A stretch of DNA of 64,000 nt from QHXN01 sp963785125. Its GTDB lineage: Bacteria > Acidobacteriota > Blastocatellia > Pyrinomonadales > Pyrinomonadaceae. Both the position numbers and the translations under genes were made by a program. Location: contig CAWATU010000001.1 in the NCBI GenBank assembly GCA_963785125.1, positions 620,001 through 684,000 on the forward strand. Reading direction: 5' to 3'. Of this stretch, positions 56,252 to 63,439 are shown piece after piece. A model generated the notes under the pieces. That model worked only from the letters and a program-made list of their open reading frames with translations. It did not search any database and had not been told where the DNA came from. Each line of letters starts with the position of its first letter. Position 1 is the first letter of the stretch.

Positions 56252-56583
56252 CAGAGGGAGCCTCCCAAAATGTTTTGGCCGGCGCGCAGCAGCTCACTCA
56301 TCCGCAGGCCGTAGTCGGCAGCCATCAGCCGGTAGTAGCAGACCGGGCAGTCGCCCTCGACGTTGAGGAAGACGACGCCGCAGCGACGGCAGCAGCGCCG
56401 CGCCTCCGTGCGGGCCATGAACTCTGGCGGGATGACGCCTCCGACCTGCTCGACCTCCTCGGCCTGGCGCCTCGCCAACTCTTCGAGCGCCTGAAAGTGC
56501 GTGTTGAATTCGAGCCGCCCGGCCTCGCACTCGTAGCCGCAGGCGCGGAGCTGCTCGACGATCTCGGGGAGCGTGTAGTGCAT
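56251..56583 (-). CDS. Zinc-binding protein with CRRC/CPVC motif
   Basis: A 110-residue protein with an N-terminal helix (YTLPEIVEQLRACGYECE) and two cysteine pairs (CRRC and CPVC) at about 70-88, then a helix. The C terminus (AGQNILGG) is encoded by a variant of the AAAACGTTTT palindrome. GGAGG precedes the ATG at 56583. Confidence 0.65.
   Translation of the reverse strand: MHYTLPEIVEQLRACGYECEAGRLEFNTHFQALEELARRQAEEVEQVGGVIPPEFMARTEARRCCRRCGVVFLNVEGDCPVCYYRLMAADYGLRMSELLRAGQNILGGSL
56265..56278. repeat. CCAAAATGTTTTGG palindrome variant
   Basis: Arms of 6 bp around TG, near the 3-prime end of the 56251-56583 gene. It differs from the other copies by one central base. Confidence 0.6.
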
Positions 56584-56681
56584 CAGTACCTCCGCTTCCT
56601 CGGCGTCTGACGGCGCGCACGACCCGCGGGCGTAGTGTCGAGACACGTCCCGCACATGAGCGCGCTCTCCTCCTCGTCCAT
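56583..56681 (-). CDS. Coupled microprotein with CGTC motif
   Basis: A 32-residue protein (starts MDEEESALMCGTCLDTTPAG, ends with a basic tail). The ATG shares a base with the upstream TGA, and its TGA shares a base with the next ATG. A GTG at 56711 would add a CSEC pair and make a complete zinc ribbon. Start uncertain. Confidence 0.5.
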   Translation of the reverse strand: MDEEESALMCGTCLDTTPAGRARRQTPRKRRY

Positions 56682-56770
56682 CAGGCACTCGGAGCAGACC
56701 CGGTCCCGCACTCCGAACAGACGAGCGCGATTGTGCCGGGGTCGTTGCATTTGGAGCAGGCGTCGCTCAC
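56681..56770 (-). CDS. Coupled zinc-ribbon microprotein
   Basis: A 29-residue protein with CSKC and CSEC pairs. The GTG at 56770 overlaps the stop of the deoxyribosyltransferase-like gene as GTGA. It is followed in another frame by the 32-residue microprotein; a tandem duplication of the CSEC-encoding bases is visible. Confidence 0.55.
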   Translation of the reverse strand: MSDACSKCNDPGTIALVCSECGTGSAPSA

Positions 56771-57285
56771 TTCGCTGCCGCGTACCTCGGGTCAACCGGA
56801 GCGCAGTGCGTGCAGACGCCCATCATGGTGGGAACTTTGAAGCCGCCCTTCGCCTCGTAGTGGCAGCAGTTGTTGACGTACTCGACGGCCTCTTCGACGG
56901 TCAGCACCGTGCGGGCCATCTTGTACATCAGTTCCGGCTCGCCCTCCGCGAGCAGGATTACCGTCGGCTTGCCCGCGCCGACCGCGTAACCCGCCTCAAG
57001 GTGCGCGCTCCGGCCCGAGGGCATCACGAGCACGCAGGCGTCCGCCGCTTCGAGCGCGTCCATGTCGAGCTTGAACCCGGCCTCGGCTACGGGGTGCTTA
57101 TGCGCCTCGCGCAGTTCCGCGGGCGTCCAGCTCTGCCAGTTCTCGCCAATGTCCGACCAGTGGAAGCCGTGGTTGCCGGGAGCCGGATTCTTGAAGTCGT
57201 AAACGTCGTGCCCGGCCTCACGGAGCGCCGCGACGACGGACGGTTGGAGTTGATTGCGCCACGATGAAGCTACGTAGACTTTCAT
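56767..57285 (-). CDS. Nucleoside deoxyribosyltransferase-like protein
   Basis: A 172-residue protein with MKVYVASSWRN at the start and VLVMPSGRSAHLEAGYAVGA near the middle, the pattern of nucleoside 2-deoxyribosyltransferase-like proteins (DUF4406/YtoQ kind). The catalytic Glu would lie in the SAHLEAGYA segment. Role in phage nucleotide metabolism is inferred. A CTHC near the C terminus is unusual. Start at 57285. Confidence 0.65.
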   Translation of the reverse strand: MKVYVASSWRNQLQPSVVAALREAGHDVYDFKNPAPGNHGFHWSDIGENWQSWTPAELREAHKHPVAEAGFKLDMDALEAADACVLVMPSGRSAHLEAGYAVGAGKPTVILLAEGEPELMYKMARTVLTVEEAVEYVNNCCHYEAKGGFKVPTMMGVCTHCAPVDPRYAAAK

Positions 57286-57548
57286 AGAGTCACCGCCTTT
57301 CTTTAGGTAAGTGGAGGGGCCGCGTCCGCCAACGGGTTGGCCCCTCCGTGCCCTCTGCCTGACCGCTCTCGTCCGTCTCGCCGCCGTCTCATCCGGCACG
57401 TCTTCACCGGACACCGTTGCCGCCGGCCTGCGGCTCTTTGCTTGAGGCCCCGAGCGGGCGAACCGATCCAGCGCAGTCCGCCCGCTCGGCCTCGTCGCGT
57501 TATCTCGCTTCAGGTAAGACCGTCAAAGAACTCGGTTCAGGGGCGGCC
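57286..57548. other. Gap with two GC-rich hairpins
   Basis: No gene. It contains a 9-bp inverted repeat at 57313-57321/57339-57347 and a 9-bp stem at 57452-57460/57479-57487. Neither has a T-run. They may be leader structures of the deoxyribosyltransferase-like gene or weak terminators of the gene at 57549. Confidence 0.45.
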
Positions 57549-58097
57549 CTACTGCGGCGGCGTCCAGCCCTGCCACGACTGCTCAACGTCGAGCCCGTAC
57601 GAGCCGCCGTTGAGGACGTTGCCCGCCTGCCTGACAGCCGCCTGCCACGCCGTCCTGATTGCCTGCGGCAGTTCGTCCCACGCGGGCATCGGCTCGCCGC
57701 GGAAGTTCTTGTTACCCGTAGAGGCCGAGTAGGCGCGGTAGGCGCTCGCCGCCACGTCGCGCCACGCGGGGCCGGCCTGTGCGATGGAGACCTCTTCAAT
57801 GGCGACGAGCTTGCGCCCGCCGTTAACGTCGTCGGCGATCTTCACGCCCGGGACGAAAGTCACCGCTTCCGCAGCGGCGTAACTGCCGTCGGCGTTGCGT
57901 TGCTGGGTGGTGACCTGGACGACGCAGCCGCTTGGCGTCTCCATCGCCTTCGTGCTCTTCATCCAGCCTTCGGTCTGACTGGACGCCTTGCAGAGCAGGC
58001 GGAAGAGGTCGCCGTCGCCGACGACCTTGATGTCGGGAACGTTCAGGCGCGCGCCTGACACGTCCGAGTTGTCTAACGTCTTCTCTGCGGTGGACAT
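57549..58097 (-). CDS. Phage protein of unknown function
   Basis: A 182-residue protein: beta-rich N terminus (IKVVGDGDLFRLLCKAS, VTTQQRNADGSYAAAEAV) and helical C terminus (LPQAIRTAWQAAVRQAGNVL). Preceded by an AAGGAGAG site and a structured leader. I do not recognise the family. Confidence 0.55.
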   Translation of the reverse strand: MSTAEKTLDNSDVSGARLNVPDIKVVGDGDLFRLLCKASSQTEGWMKSTKAMETPSGCVVQVTTQQRNADGSYAAAEAVTFVPGVKIADDVNGGRKLVAIEEVSIAQAGPAWRDVAASAYRAYSASTGNKNFRGEPMPAWDELPQAIRTAWQAAVRQAGNVLNGGSYGLDVEQSWQGWTPPQ

Positions 58098-58139
58098 AAA
58101 GAACTCTCCTTCTCATCGAGTTAAAGAGGCGCGGTGAGC

Positions 58140-58560
58140 GGGCGGCCCGGATTGCCCGGCCATCGCCGTCATACTGCCGAAGCAGATCGTGGCGCCGGGT
58201 TGCCTTCACGTAGCGGGATGTGCCCGCAGACCGGCCGCCCACCTTATCTATGAATCATCAAACGCCTCCGCGGAACTCCGGCAAGGCCCCATCGGCTTCC
58301 CGGCCCCACTTCCACCTGCGGTGCCTATACTCCGTTGATTGCCAGCCCCTGTCGCGGGGACGGAGTTAGGTGGCTTCGGCTTCAAAGTCATCAGCCTGCG
58401 GGCCGGGCTTGATTCCGGCTCAGCGTGCCTAACTGCGCGTTAGGTCTGACCCTTCCATAGCGGTGCGTGTCCTTCCACGCTGCCGCAGGCTGAACTTCGG
58501 CCGATTGTCTCTAGTCACTCGTTCGGACATGTTGAGACTGCTCGGCTCTACACAGGTTTA
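58140..58560 (-). ncRNA. Structured RNA candidate, multi-branched
   Basis: A gene-free block of about 780 bp lies between the genes at 58097 and 58883. In it, a 10-bp helix (58392-58401/58483-58492) closes a junction with three hairpins: 58402-58406/58415-58419, 58428-58433/58439-58444 and 58465-58469/58476-58480. Beside it, 58329-58334/58361-58366 encloses a 4-bp stem, and 58140-58147/58233-58240 pairs over 8 bp around two more hairpins. GTCTC/GAGAC pairs at 58507-58511/58534-58538. This could be a large phage RNA or a leader for the 57549-58097 gene. The class is not recognised. Confidence 0.45.
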
Positions 58561-58588
58561 GTTATCGACTTTCCTTCGTCGGCGTGCC

Positions 58589-58807
58589 TCACTGTTCCCG
58601 GTTGGCCGCAATCGCGAGCACGAGGCCCGTGGTGCGGTCGGAGGAATTGTTATCGCCGCTTTTACGGAGCCTTCCGTACTCCGTGGCAAATCTCAATTCA
58701 AAGAACTGGCGAGGGGGCGGGGCGGCGCCGTGGTCTGTTAGGCCCGTCGGGCGCCACAAGCTTATGGTTAACAGGCTCTCCGCCCTCGAAAGAGCCGGTA
58801 AGCTCAC
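58589..58807 (-). CDS. Possible small protein in the RNA region
   Basis: A 72-residue frame from a GTG at 58807. The last 35 residues (FELRFATEYGRLRKSGDNNS) have fairly good codon use, but the first half does not. It may be real or a shadow of the structured region. Confidence 0.25.
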   Translation of the reverse strand: MSLPALSRAESLLTISLWRPTGLTDHGAAPPPRQFFELRFATEYGRLRKSGDNNSSDRTTGLVLAIAANREQ

Positions 58808-58820
58808 ACCGTACCCCGCC

Positions 58821-58858
58821 TGCCGACCGCGGGTAGCAGAGACCTGCCGCGGTCGGCA
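58821..58858 (-). repeat. 12-bp perfect hairpin after the gene at 58883
   Basis: Arms 58821-58832 and 58847-58858 pair perfectly with a 14-nt loop, 25 bp after a stop codon. There is no T-run, so a terminator is only possible. Confidence 0.5.
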
Positions 58859-58882
58859 CACTCGAAAGAACTCGGTACCGCC

Positions 58883-59605
58883 TCACGCCGCCGCACTCGC
58901 CGACTTCGCCGCGAACGGCCGTATTTCCTCGGGCGGCACGGACAGCCCCCACTGGTCGCCCTCGCGCAGCAAGCTGAGCTGCGAGTCGAAGACGATGCCG
59001 TTGACCCGCTTCCAGGTGAACCAGCAGACGGCCTGCACTTGGCTGGCTAGAATGCCGAGCCGCATCGACGCTAAACGGAAGTCGTCCGCCACGGCCTCGT
59101 AGCGCCTCCGGCCCGCGATAACCTTCGACTCCGGCACCTCCTTCATCCGCCAGCGGCGCCCTGTCCAGACCGACACCATGTGTCCGTCGATAGTGACGAC
59201 ATGAGGCACCCACGGCTGCGTGATGTTCACGTAGAAGGAGCATATCTTCGGCCCCTTCGCGTGCTCCAAGAACGGCACGCCGGACAGGTAGAGGAGCGCG
59301 CGCTCGGCGCAGTGCCGGTAGGATGAGACCGTGAAGTCGGCGGCCCGCGCCGGGTCGGCGCCACCCTCGACCGCCGCCCGTCGGTGCGCCTGCATGACGG
59401 AGACGAGCGAGCGCAGGTTTCCGACGTAGTCGTTATTAGGAGAGAGCGCCGCGAAGGCTGCCGCCGTTTGTTCTAACGTGTAGCCGTAGTGGCGCCCGAC
59501 CGCGGCCATCGTCTCGCGATAGTGAAAGTAGGCCGAGAGCCCTTCCGAGAGGTCGATCTCGTCGGCGCGGTCGAACGTCCGCATGATATTGTCGAGTCCG
59601 GTCAC
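58883..59605 (-). CDS. Conserved-type phage protein, HhH/glycosylase-like possible
   Basis: A 240-residue protein with motifs SAYFHYRETMAAVGRHYGYT, AFAALSPNND and VVTIDGHMVSVWTG, which I associate with an uncharacterised phage family (DUF7178 kind). The order of helices and the aspartate in TIDGHM resemble helix-hairpin-helix glycosylases, a weak analogy. The GTG at 59605 overlaps the previous stop as GTGA. Confidence 0.5.
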   Translation of the reverse strand: MTGLDNIMRTFDRADEIDLSEGLSAYFHYRETMAAVGRHYGYTLEQTAAAFAALSPNNDYVGNLRSLVSVMQAHRRAAVEGGADPARAADFTVSSYRHCAERALLYLSGVPFLEHAKGPKICSFYVNITQPWVPHVVTIDGHMVSVWTGRRWRMKEVPESKVIAGRRRYEAVADDFRLASMRLGILASQVQAVCWFTWKRVNGIVFDSQLSLLREGDQWGLSVPPEEIRPFAAKSASAAA

Positions 59606-60153
59606 GCGGTCGCCTCCGAATCGAAGCCGAAGAACGTGTCCGAGCGCCTTGCCTCTTTCGCGCGGATGAAGCCTTCGAGGATGTCCCCGTAGCCCCTTGG
59701 GGTTACGCCCTGCTCGACCATCATCGTGAGCGCCGAGACGACGCGGCGCCGGTCGATGATGGTGTGGTGATTCTCCGTCGCCTTCTTCGGCCGGTTCGGG
59801 CGCGTCCGCTGGTGCTCCGCCGAGAGGCGCTGGAACCACTTCGGGTTTGCCGACTCGACGGCGCGCACCATGCCGCGGTCGTCCACGTCCGAAGGGATGA
59901 GCGCCACGCGCAGGCCGTCCGTGCGCAGCAGTTCGTCAAGCAGTTCCCGCGCGAGCGTCAGTTGGGCGGGTGTGAGCGAGACCGGGCGCCGCCTTGACTC
60001 GTTGCACCCGTCTATCGCGCAACGCTTCGAGCAGTACTTGAGCCGCCGCGGTGTGGGGACGAAGGAGGTGAAGCACAACGACCCAGCGCACATAACTTCA
60101 CCGGCCGCGGCCTGCGGATTTCCAATCTCCGTTGTGCTTACTTGGGCTGACAT
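59602..60153 (-). CDS. Zinc-finger DNA-associated phage protein
   Basis: A 183-residue protein with a cysteine cluster near residues 23-52 (CAGSLC, CSKRCAIDGC), a likely zinc-binding domain, then a helical body. The ATG at 60153 overlaps the stop of the gene upstream (TGATG). Function unknown; DNA binding is plausible. Confidence 0.55.
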   Translation of the reverse strand: MSAQVSTTEIGNPQAAAGEVMCAGSLCFTSFVPTPRRLKYCSKRCAIDGCNESRRRPVSLTPAQLTLARELLDELLRTDGLRVALIPSDVDDRGMVRAVESANPKWFQRLSAEHQRTRPNRPKKATENHHTIIDRRRVVSALTMMVEQGVTPRGYGDILEGFIRAKEARRSDTFFGFDSEATA

Positions 60154-60470
60154 CACGCGGCCATCAACTCGGACAGGTAAGAGAGCTTGTCGTAAGGCGT
60201 GACGGGGACGCCCATGTCGATGCAGTTCGATTTCCACGACTGGTACAACTCAAGCTGGCGCGGCGTGAGCGATTCGACCAACCGAAGGACGCTCGACTTG
60301 GGCGCCTTCTCTGCCCCCCCCCTGCGTTTCAATCTCGCCCGCCTCGACCGCTCGCCCCGCGGCATCAGGAACTCGCAGAGGCAGCGTGAGCAGCGGTAGG
60401 GGACGTGCAAGCGGCGGCACTCGGCCCGCGCCTCACGGCTGACTCTTGAGCTGCACTCGTCGCACTTCAT
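60153..60470 (-). CDS. Zinc-ribbon phage protein
   Basis: A 105-residue protein: CDEC at the N terminus, CSRCLC at about 27-32, then a basic linker (ERSRRARLKRRGG) and a helical C terminus (LTPRQLELYQSWKSNCIDMG). It overlaps both neighbours. Possibly a regulator. Confidence 0.6.
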   Translation of the reverse strand: MKCDECSSRVSREARAECRRLHVPYRCSRCLCEFLMPRGERSRRARLKRRGGAEKAPKSSVLRLVESLTPRQLELYQSWKSNCIDMGVPVTPYDKLSYLSELMAA

Positions 60471-60589
60471 CGGTACAACCTCGCCCTCGCCTCATCCTCC
60501 ACCACTACCGAGTAGTAGACCTTCACGACGCGGAGCCTGCGGCCCCGGACGGTGGCGAGGTAGTAGAATTTGCGGACGGAGCGATTCAC
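60467..60589 (-). CDS. Small basic protein coupled to the methyltransferase
   Basis: A 40-residue protein with a beta-hairpin-like sequence (KFYYLATVRGRRLRVVKVYY). The GTG at 60589 directly follows the methyltransferase stop, with GGAGGAGG ahead, and the TGA overlaps the next ATG. Function unknown. Confidence 0.55.
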   Translation of the reverse strand: MNRSVRKFYYLATVRGRRLRVVKVYYSVVVEDEARARLYR

Positions 60590-61963
60590 TCAGGCTGCCT
60601 CCTCCGCCTTCACGTTCTCGCCGATGCGCCTGCGCGCCATCTCCGCGTACTCGGGATTTAACTCCGCGCCGACGAACCGCCTGCCGAGTTTGGTCGCGAC
60701 TTTGCCCACGGTGCCGGCACCGCAGAACGGGTCGTAGACCAAATCTCCCGCACGACTGCCGGCGAGGACGCAGGGCTCGACCAGTTTCTCGGGGAAGACG
60801 GCGAAGTGGGCGCCCTTATACGGAACCGGATTTACCCGCCACACCGAACGCCGGTTCGCCATCTCGCCTGTCAGGAACTCGCGGTAGTAACCGCCGAGTG
60901 CTGCCTTCGCTTCGGCGGCGAGCTGCTGTACGCGTGGTTCGTTGCGGCCGGTGCCTGTCTGTGTCGCCTTGTTCTTCCCGGCGTCGGTCAGACCGGCGGC
61001 ACGGACGGCCGCGAGATGTTCGTCGGTCAGGCCGCGCTCACGGGCGATTTCGAGAGCGCGAGCGTACTGCGGGCGTCCGCCGAGGTTGGTTCCGCCGTTA
61101 GAGGCTAGGCCGGTGAACCCACGATCCCGCCGCCGTCCGTTGCCGTTCGTGCGCGGATCCTTCAGGGTCGCGGTGGCTTTGGGCTCCTTGATGGCATCGG
61201 CGTCGAAGTAGTAGCGGGGGGATTTGGACAGGAGGAAGAGGTACTCGTGAGACTTGGAGCAGCGGTCGCGCACGGACTCGGGCATCGAATTCCCTTCGCG
61301 CGTCGCACCGCTCGTGCCTTTGGCCCAGATGATGTCCTGACGTAAATACCAGCCGTCTGCGCGCAGGGCGAAGGCGACCATCCAGGGGATGCCGATTAAC
61401 TCTTTCGACTTGAGGCCGGTCTCTCTTCGCTGCCGCCCGATGCCGGTCTGGCCGTGCAGACCTTTCGCGCACTTGCCGCCCGACGCGCCGCCCCACTTCG
61501 TATCGTTTGCGTATGAGTCGCCGAGGTTGAGCCAGAGCGTCCCGTCAGGTCTGAGCGCCCGGCGCACCTCGCGGAAGATTTGGACGATGTGCTCAACGTA
61601 CAGATCGGGGGTCGGCTCAAGGCCGAGGTGCCCGCGCCACGCACCACACGCCTGGCACTGACCGCCGAGAGATAGCACCTCCCCGCGCGCGGCCTTCGAC
61701 GCCTGCGCGCCGCGCACGCCTCCGAAGACGCCCGAGCCGTTGTCGGCCTTGCCGACCGTGCTGCGGTCTGGCTTCGAGCGCGAGCGGCCGAGGTCGGCGA
61801 AATCGTGCGCGCAGAACTCCGACCCGCCCCACGTCAGGGGCCCGGTCTTATAGTCGCGCAGCCCGTAGTAGGGCGGGCTCGTCACGACACACTGCACGCT
61901 CTCCGCGGCGAGTCCCCGCGTGACCTCCAAAGCGTGCCCGACATTTATGAAGTAATCGCTCAC
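60590..61963 (-). CDS. DNA (N4/N6) methyltransferase
   Basis: This 457-residue protein belongs to the amino-methyltransferase class: TSPPYYGLRD at about 28-37, and an AdoMet-binding DPFCGAGTVGK motif near the C terminus (beta-class order), with a target-recognition region between. It methylates adenine or cytosine-N4, often to evade host restriction. I chose the GTG at 61963, which overlaps the small frame upstream; the ORF is open further. A CQAC/CAHD cysteine region in the middle may bind zinc. Confidence 0.8.
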   Translation of the reverse strand: MSDYFINVGHALEVTRGLAAESVQCVVTSPPYYGLRDYKTGPLTWGGSEFCAHDFADLGRSRSKPDRSTVGKADNGSGVFGGVRGAQASKAARGEVLSLGGQCQACGAWRGHLGLEPTPDLYVEHIVQIFREVRRALRPDGTLWLNLGDSYANDTKWGGASGGKCAKGLHGQTGIGRQRRETGLKSKELIGIPWMVAFALRADGWYLRQDIIWAKGTSGATREGNSMPESVRDRCSKSHEYLFLLSKSPRYYFDADAIKEPKATATLKDPRTNGNGRRRDRGFTGLASNGGTNLGGRPQYARALEIARERGLTDEHLAAVRAAGLTDAGKNKATQTGTGRNEPRVQQLAAEAKAALGGYYREFLTGEMANRRSVWRVNPVPYKGAHFAVFPEKLVEPCVLAGSRAGDLVYDPFCGAGTVGKVATKLGRRFVGAELNPEYAEMARRRIGENVKAEEAA

Positions 61964-62031
61964 CACTCGAACCTCAGCAGCAGCCTCACGGCCTGCCACG
62001 CTGTCTCAAAGATGAAGTGGAGTCGTCGCAT
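61960..62031 (-). CDS. Possible 23-residue microprotein
   Basis: A short frame (RLHFIFETAWQAVRLLLRFE), amphipathic, whose TGA overlaps the GTG of the methyltransferase gene as GTGA. No ribosome site. It could be a leader peptide for the methyltransferase. Confidence 0.35.
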   Translation of the reverse strand: MRRLHFIFETAWQAVRLLLRFEW

Positions 62032-62054
62032 CGGTAAAAAATCGGGGCGAGGCG

Positions 62055-62555
62055 TCAGGCGGCACGCTCTGCCGACTTCAAGGTCTCGCGCCAGTCCCAC
62101 ACGTCGTAGCCCGTGCGCTTAAAGCCGTAGGCGGCAATTAAGCAGTCCTTCGGGTAGTGCCCGATGGCGCCGTCAAACGAGAGCCGTCCTTTGAGGAAAT
62201 AGATCAGAGCGCGGTTGTGCACATGATCCTGAAACCAAGCCGTGCCGGTAGAAGCAGGCACCAGTAGGAGAATGCGCCCGCCGCGCGCCCCTTCTTGGTG
62301 GCACTTACGCGCCCACGGCCCGATCCGCGCGAACGGAGGGTTCAGCCACAGCAGGCCGGGGAGATAGCCCCAGGGGATCGCCAGCGAGTTCATCACGGGG
62401 TTGATGTGCCTGCCGGCCTTGGCGTTATCGGCGGTGGCGGCCAAGTCCCAAGAGATAGCGCCGAACTTCAGTTCCACGGAGCGGATGAGATCGCGCGGCG
62501 TGCCGTAGTCCTGCCGACTTTGGCCGGGGCGCTGTAGTGGCATCGTCAGTGTCAT
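62055..62555 (-). CDS. Phage-type DNA adenine methyltransferase (Dam-like)
   Basis: A 166-residue protein with YGTPRDLI, then DLAATADNAK, and NPPF at 72-75. This is the phage Dam/N6-adenine type. A WLNPPFARIGPWARK segment is characteristic. It methylates GATC or a related site. The ATG at 62555 is used; upstream open frame is not needed. Confidence 0.75.
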   Translation of the reverse strand: MTLTMPLQRPGQSRQDYGTPRDLIRSVELKFGAISWDLAATADNAKAGRHINPVMNSLAIPWGYLPGLLWLNPPFARIGPWARKCHQEGARGGRILLLVPASTGTAWFQDHVHNRALIYFLKGRLSFDGAIGHYPKDCLIAAYGFKRTGYDVWDWRETLKSAERAA

Positions 62556-62574
62556 AATCGACTCTACCCCCGAC

Positions 62575-62757
62575 TTACCGACTCTTCCCCGCCATCTCTT
62601 CGAGCTTCCGTTTGTCACGTTCCAGCTCGTAACCCTTCTCGCACCACTCGCCTTTGGCGCACGGGTCGCAGATCGAGACGTGGGCCTCCAACATCTCGTG
62701 CGCGTCCCGGCGCCAGCGGCGTAGGGTCTTCTCGTCTGGCGGCAAGAGGATGCTCAT
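62575..62757 (-). CDS. Small helical protein with CDPC motif
   Basis: A 60-residue protein: CDPC and a later CEKG in a helical context (LRRWRRDAHEMLEAHVSICD). The ATG at 62757 follows GAGG; a GTG at 62766 is also in frame. Function unknown. Confidence 0.55.
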   Translation of the reverse strand: MSILLPPDEKTLRRWRRDAHEMLEAHVSICDPCAKGEWCEKGYELERDKRKLEEMAGKSR

Positions 62758-62853
62758 GAGCTTCACCTCAAAGAGGAGGCGTGGTATAAGCTGCCGCCAT
62801 GATTGGAGATATGGAGACGCCGCCGTGTAAGGGAGTGATGGATATTCCGTAGT

Positions 62854-63411
62854 TCACGCCGTCTCCGTATCGAGCAGCTCGACCGTGCTCTGCACCTCGT
62901 TACCCCACACGTCCCAGCCCGGTCTCCGCTGGAACATCGGCGTCACCGGGCGCGCGAAGAGTTCGAGCCGCGGCCCGTCGCTGACGCTTTCAATTAACCG
63001 GTAACTCTCCTCGGGCTTCTGCGAGTGCCTTCCGACGTTGGCGAACAGCGCGGTCGGCTTGCACCGGGCGAGGTTGAACTGGCACCGCCCCTTGTAGCCG
63101 AAGAGCATCGTCTGCGTGCGGTGCTGAAAGTAGGCGCCGAACCCCTGCGGCTTGACCCACGTTATCGGGGCGAGATACTTGAACCCCCACGCCCGCATCA
63201 CTTCAAAGCCCGCCTCTAAAAACTGGTTCGTCGTCCACAGCCAGAGGTGGCAGCCTTCGGCAGCGAAGTCGGCGACGGGTAGAGCCTTAATCTCCCCAAC
63301 CCACATGGCCGGATAAGGCAGTTGGCGCGGAGCGGTCGGCCTCGTCCTCTGCCGCCCGCGCATCGCCTGCGGCCACGGGGGGTCTGCCAGAATTGTTCGG
63401 TAGGCTGTCAT
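62854..63411 (-). CDS. MT-A70-family adenine methyltransferase
   Basis: This 185-residue protein has DPPW at 10-13, the MT-A70 catalytic motif (ILADPPWPQ), then the core strands (HLWLWTTNQFLEAGFEVMRA, LAPITWVKPQGFGAYF). MT-A70 phage enzymes methylate DNA or RNA adenine. The ATG at 63411 follows GGCGAGAG. Confidence 0.8.
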   Translation of the reverse strand: MTAYRTILADPPWPQAMRGRQRTRPTAPRQLPYPAMWVGEIKALPVADFAAEGCHLWLWTTNQFLEAGFEVMRAWGFKYLAPITWVKPQGFGAYFQHRTQTMLFGYKGRCQFNLARCKPTALFANVGRHSQKPEESYRLIESVSDGPRLELFARPVTPMFQRRPGWDVWGNEVQSTVELLDTETA

Positions 63412-63439
63412 CTCTCGCCGTGTTCGGACATAAGAAGGA

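Noticed and set aside
58698..59243. Frame reading into the DUF7178-like gene
   Set aside because: Mostly antiphase reading of the real gene; only its end falls in the non-coding block.
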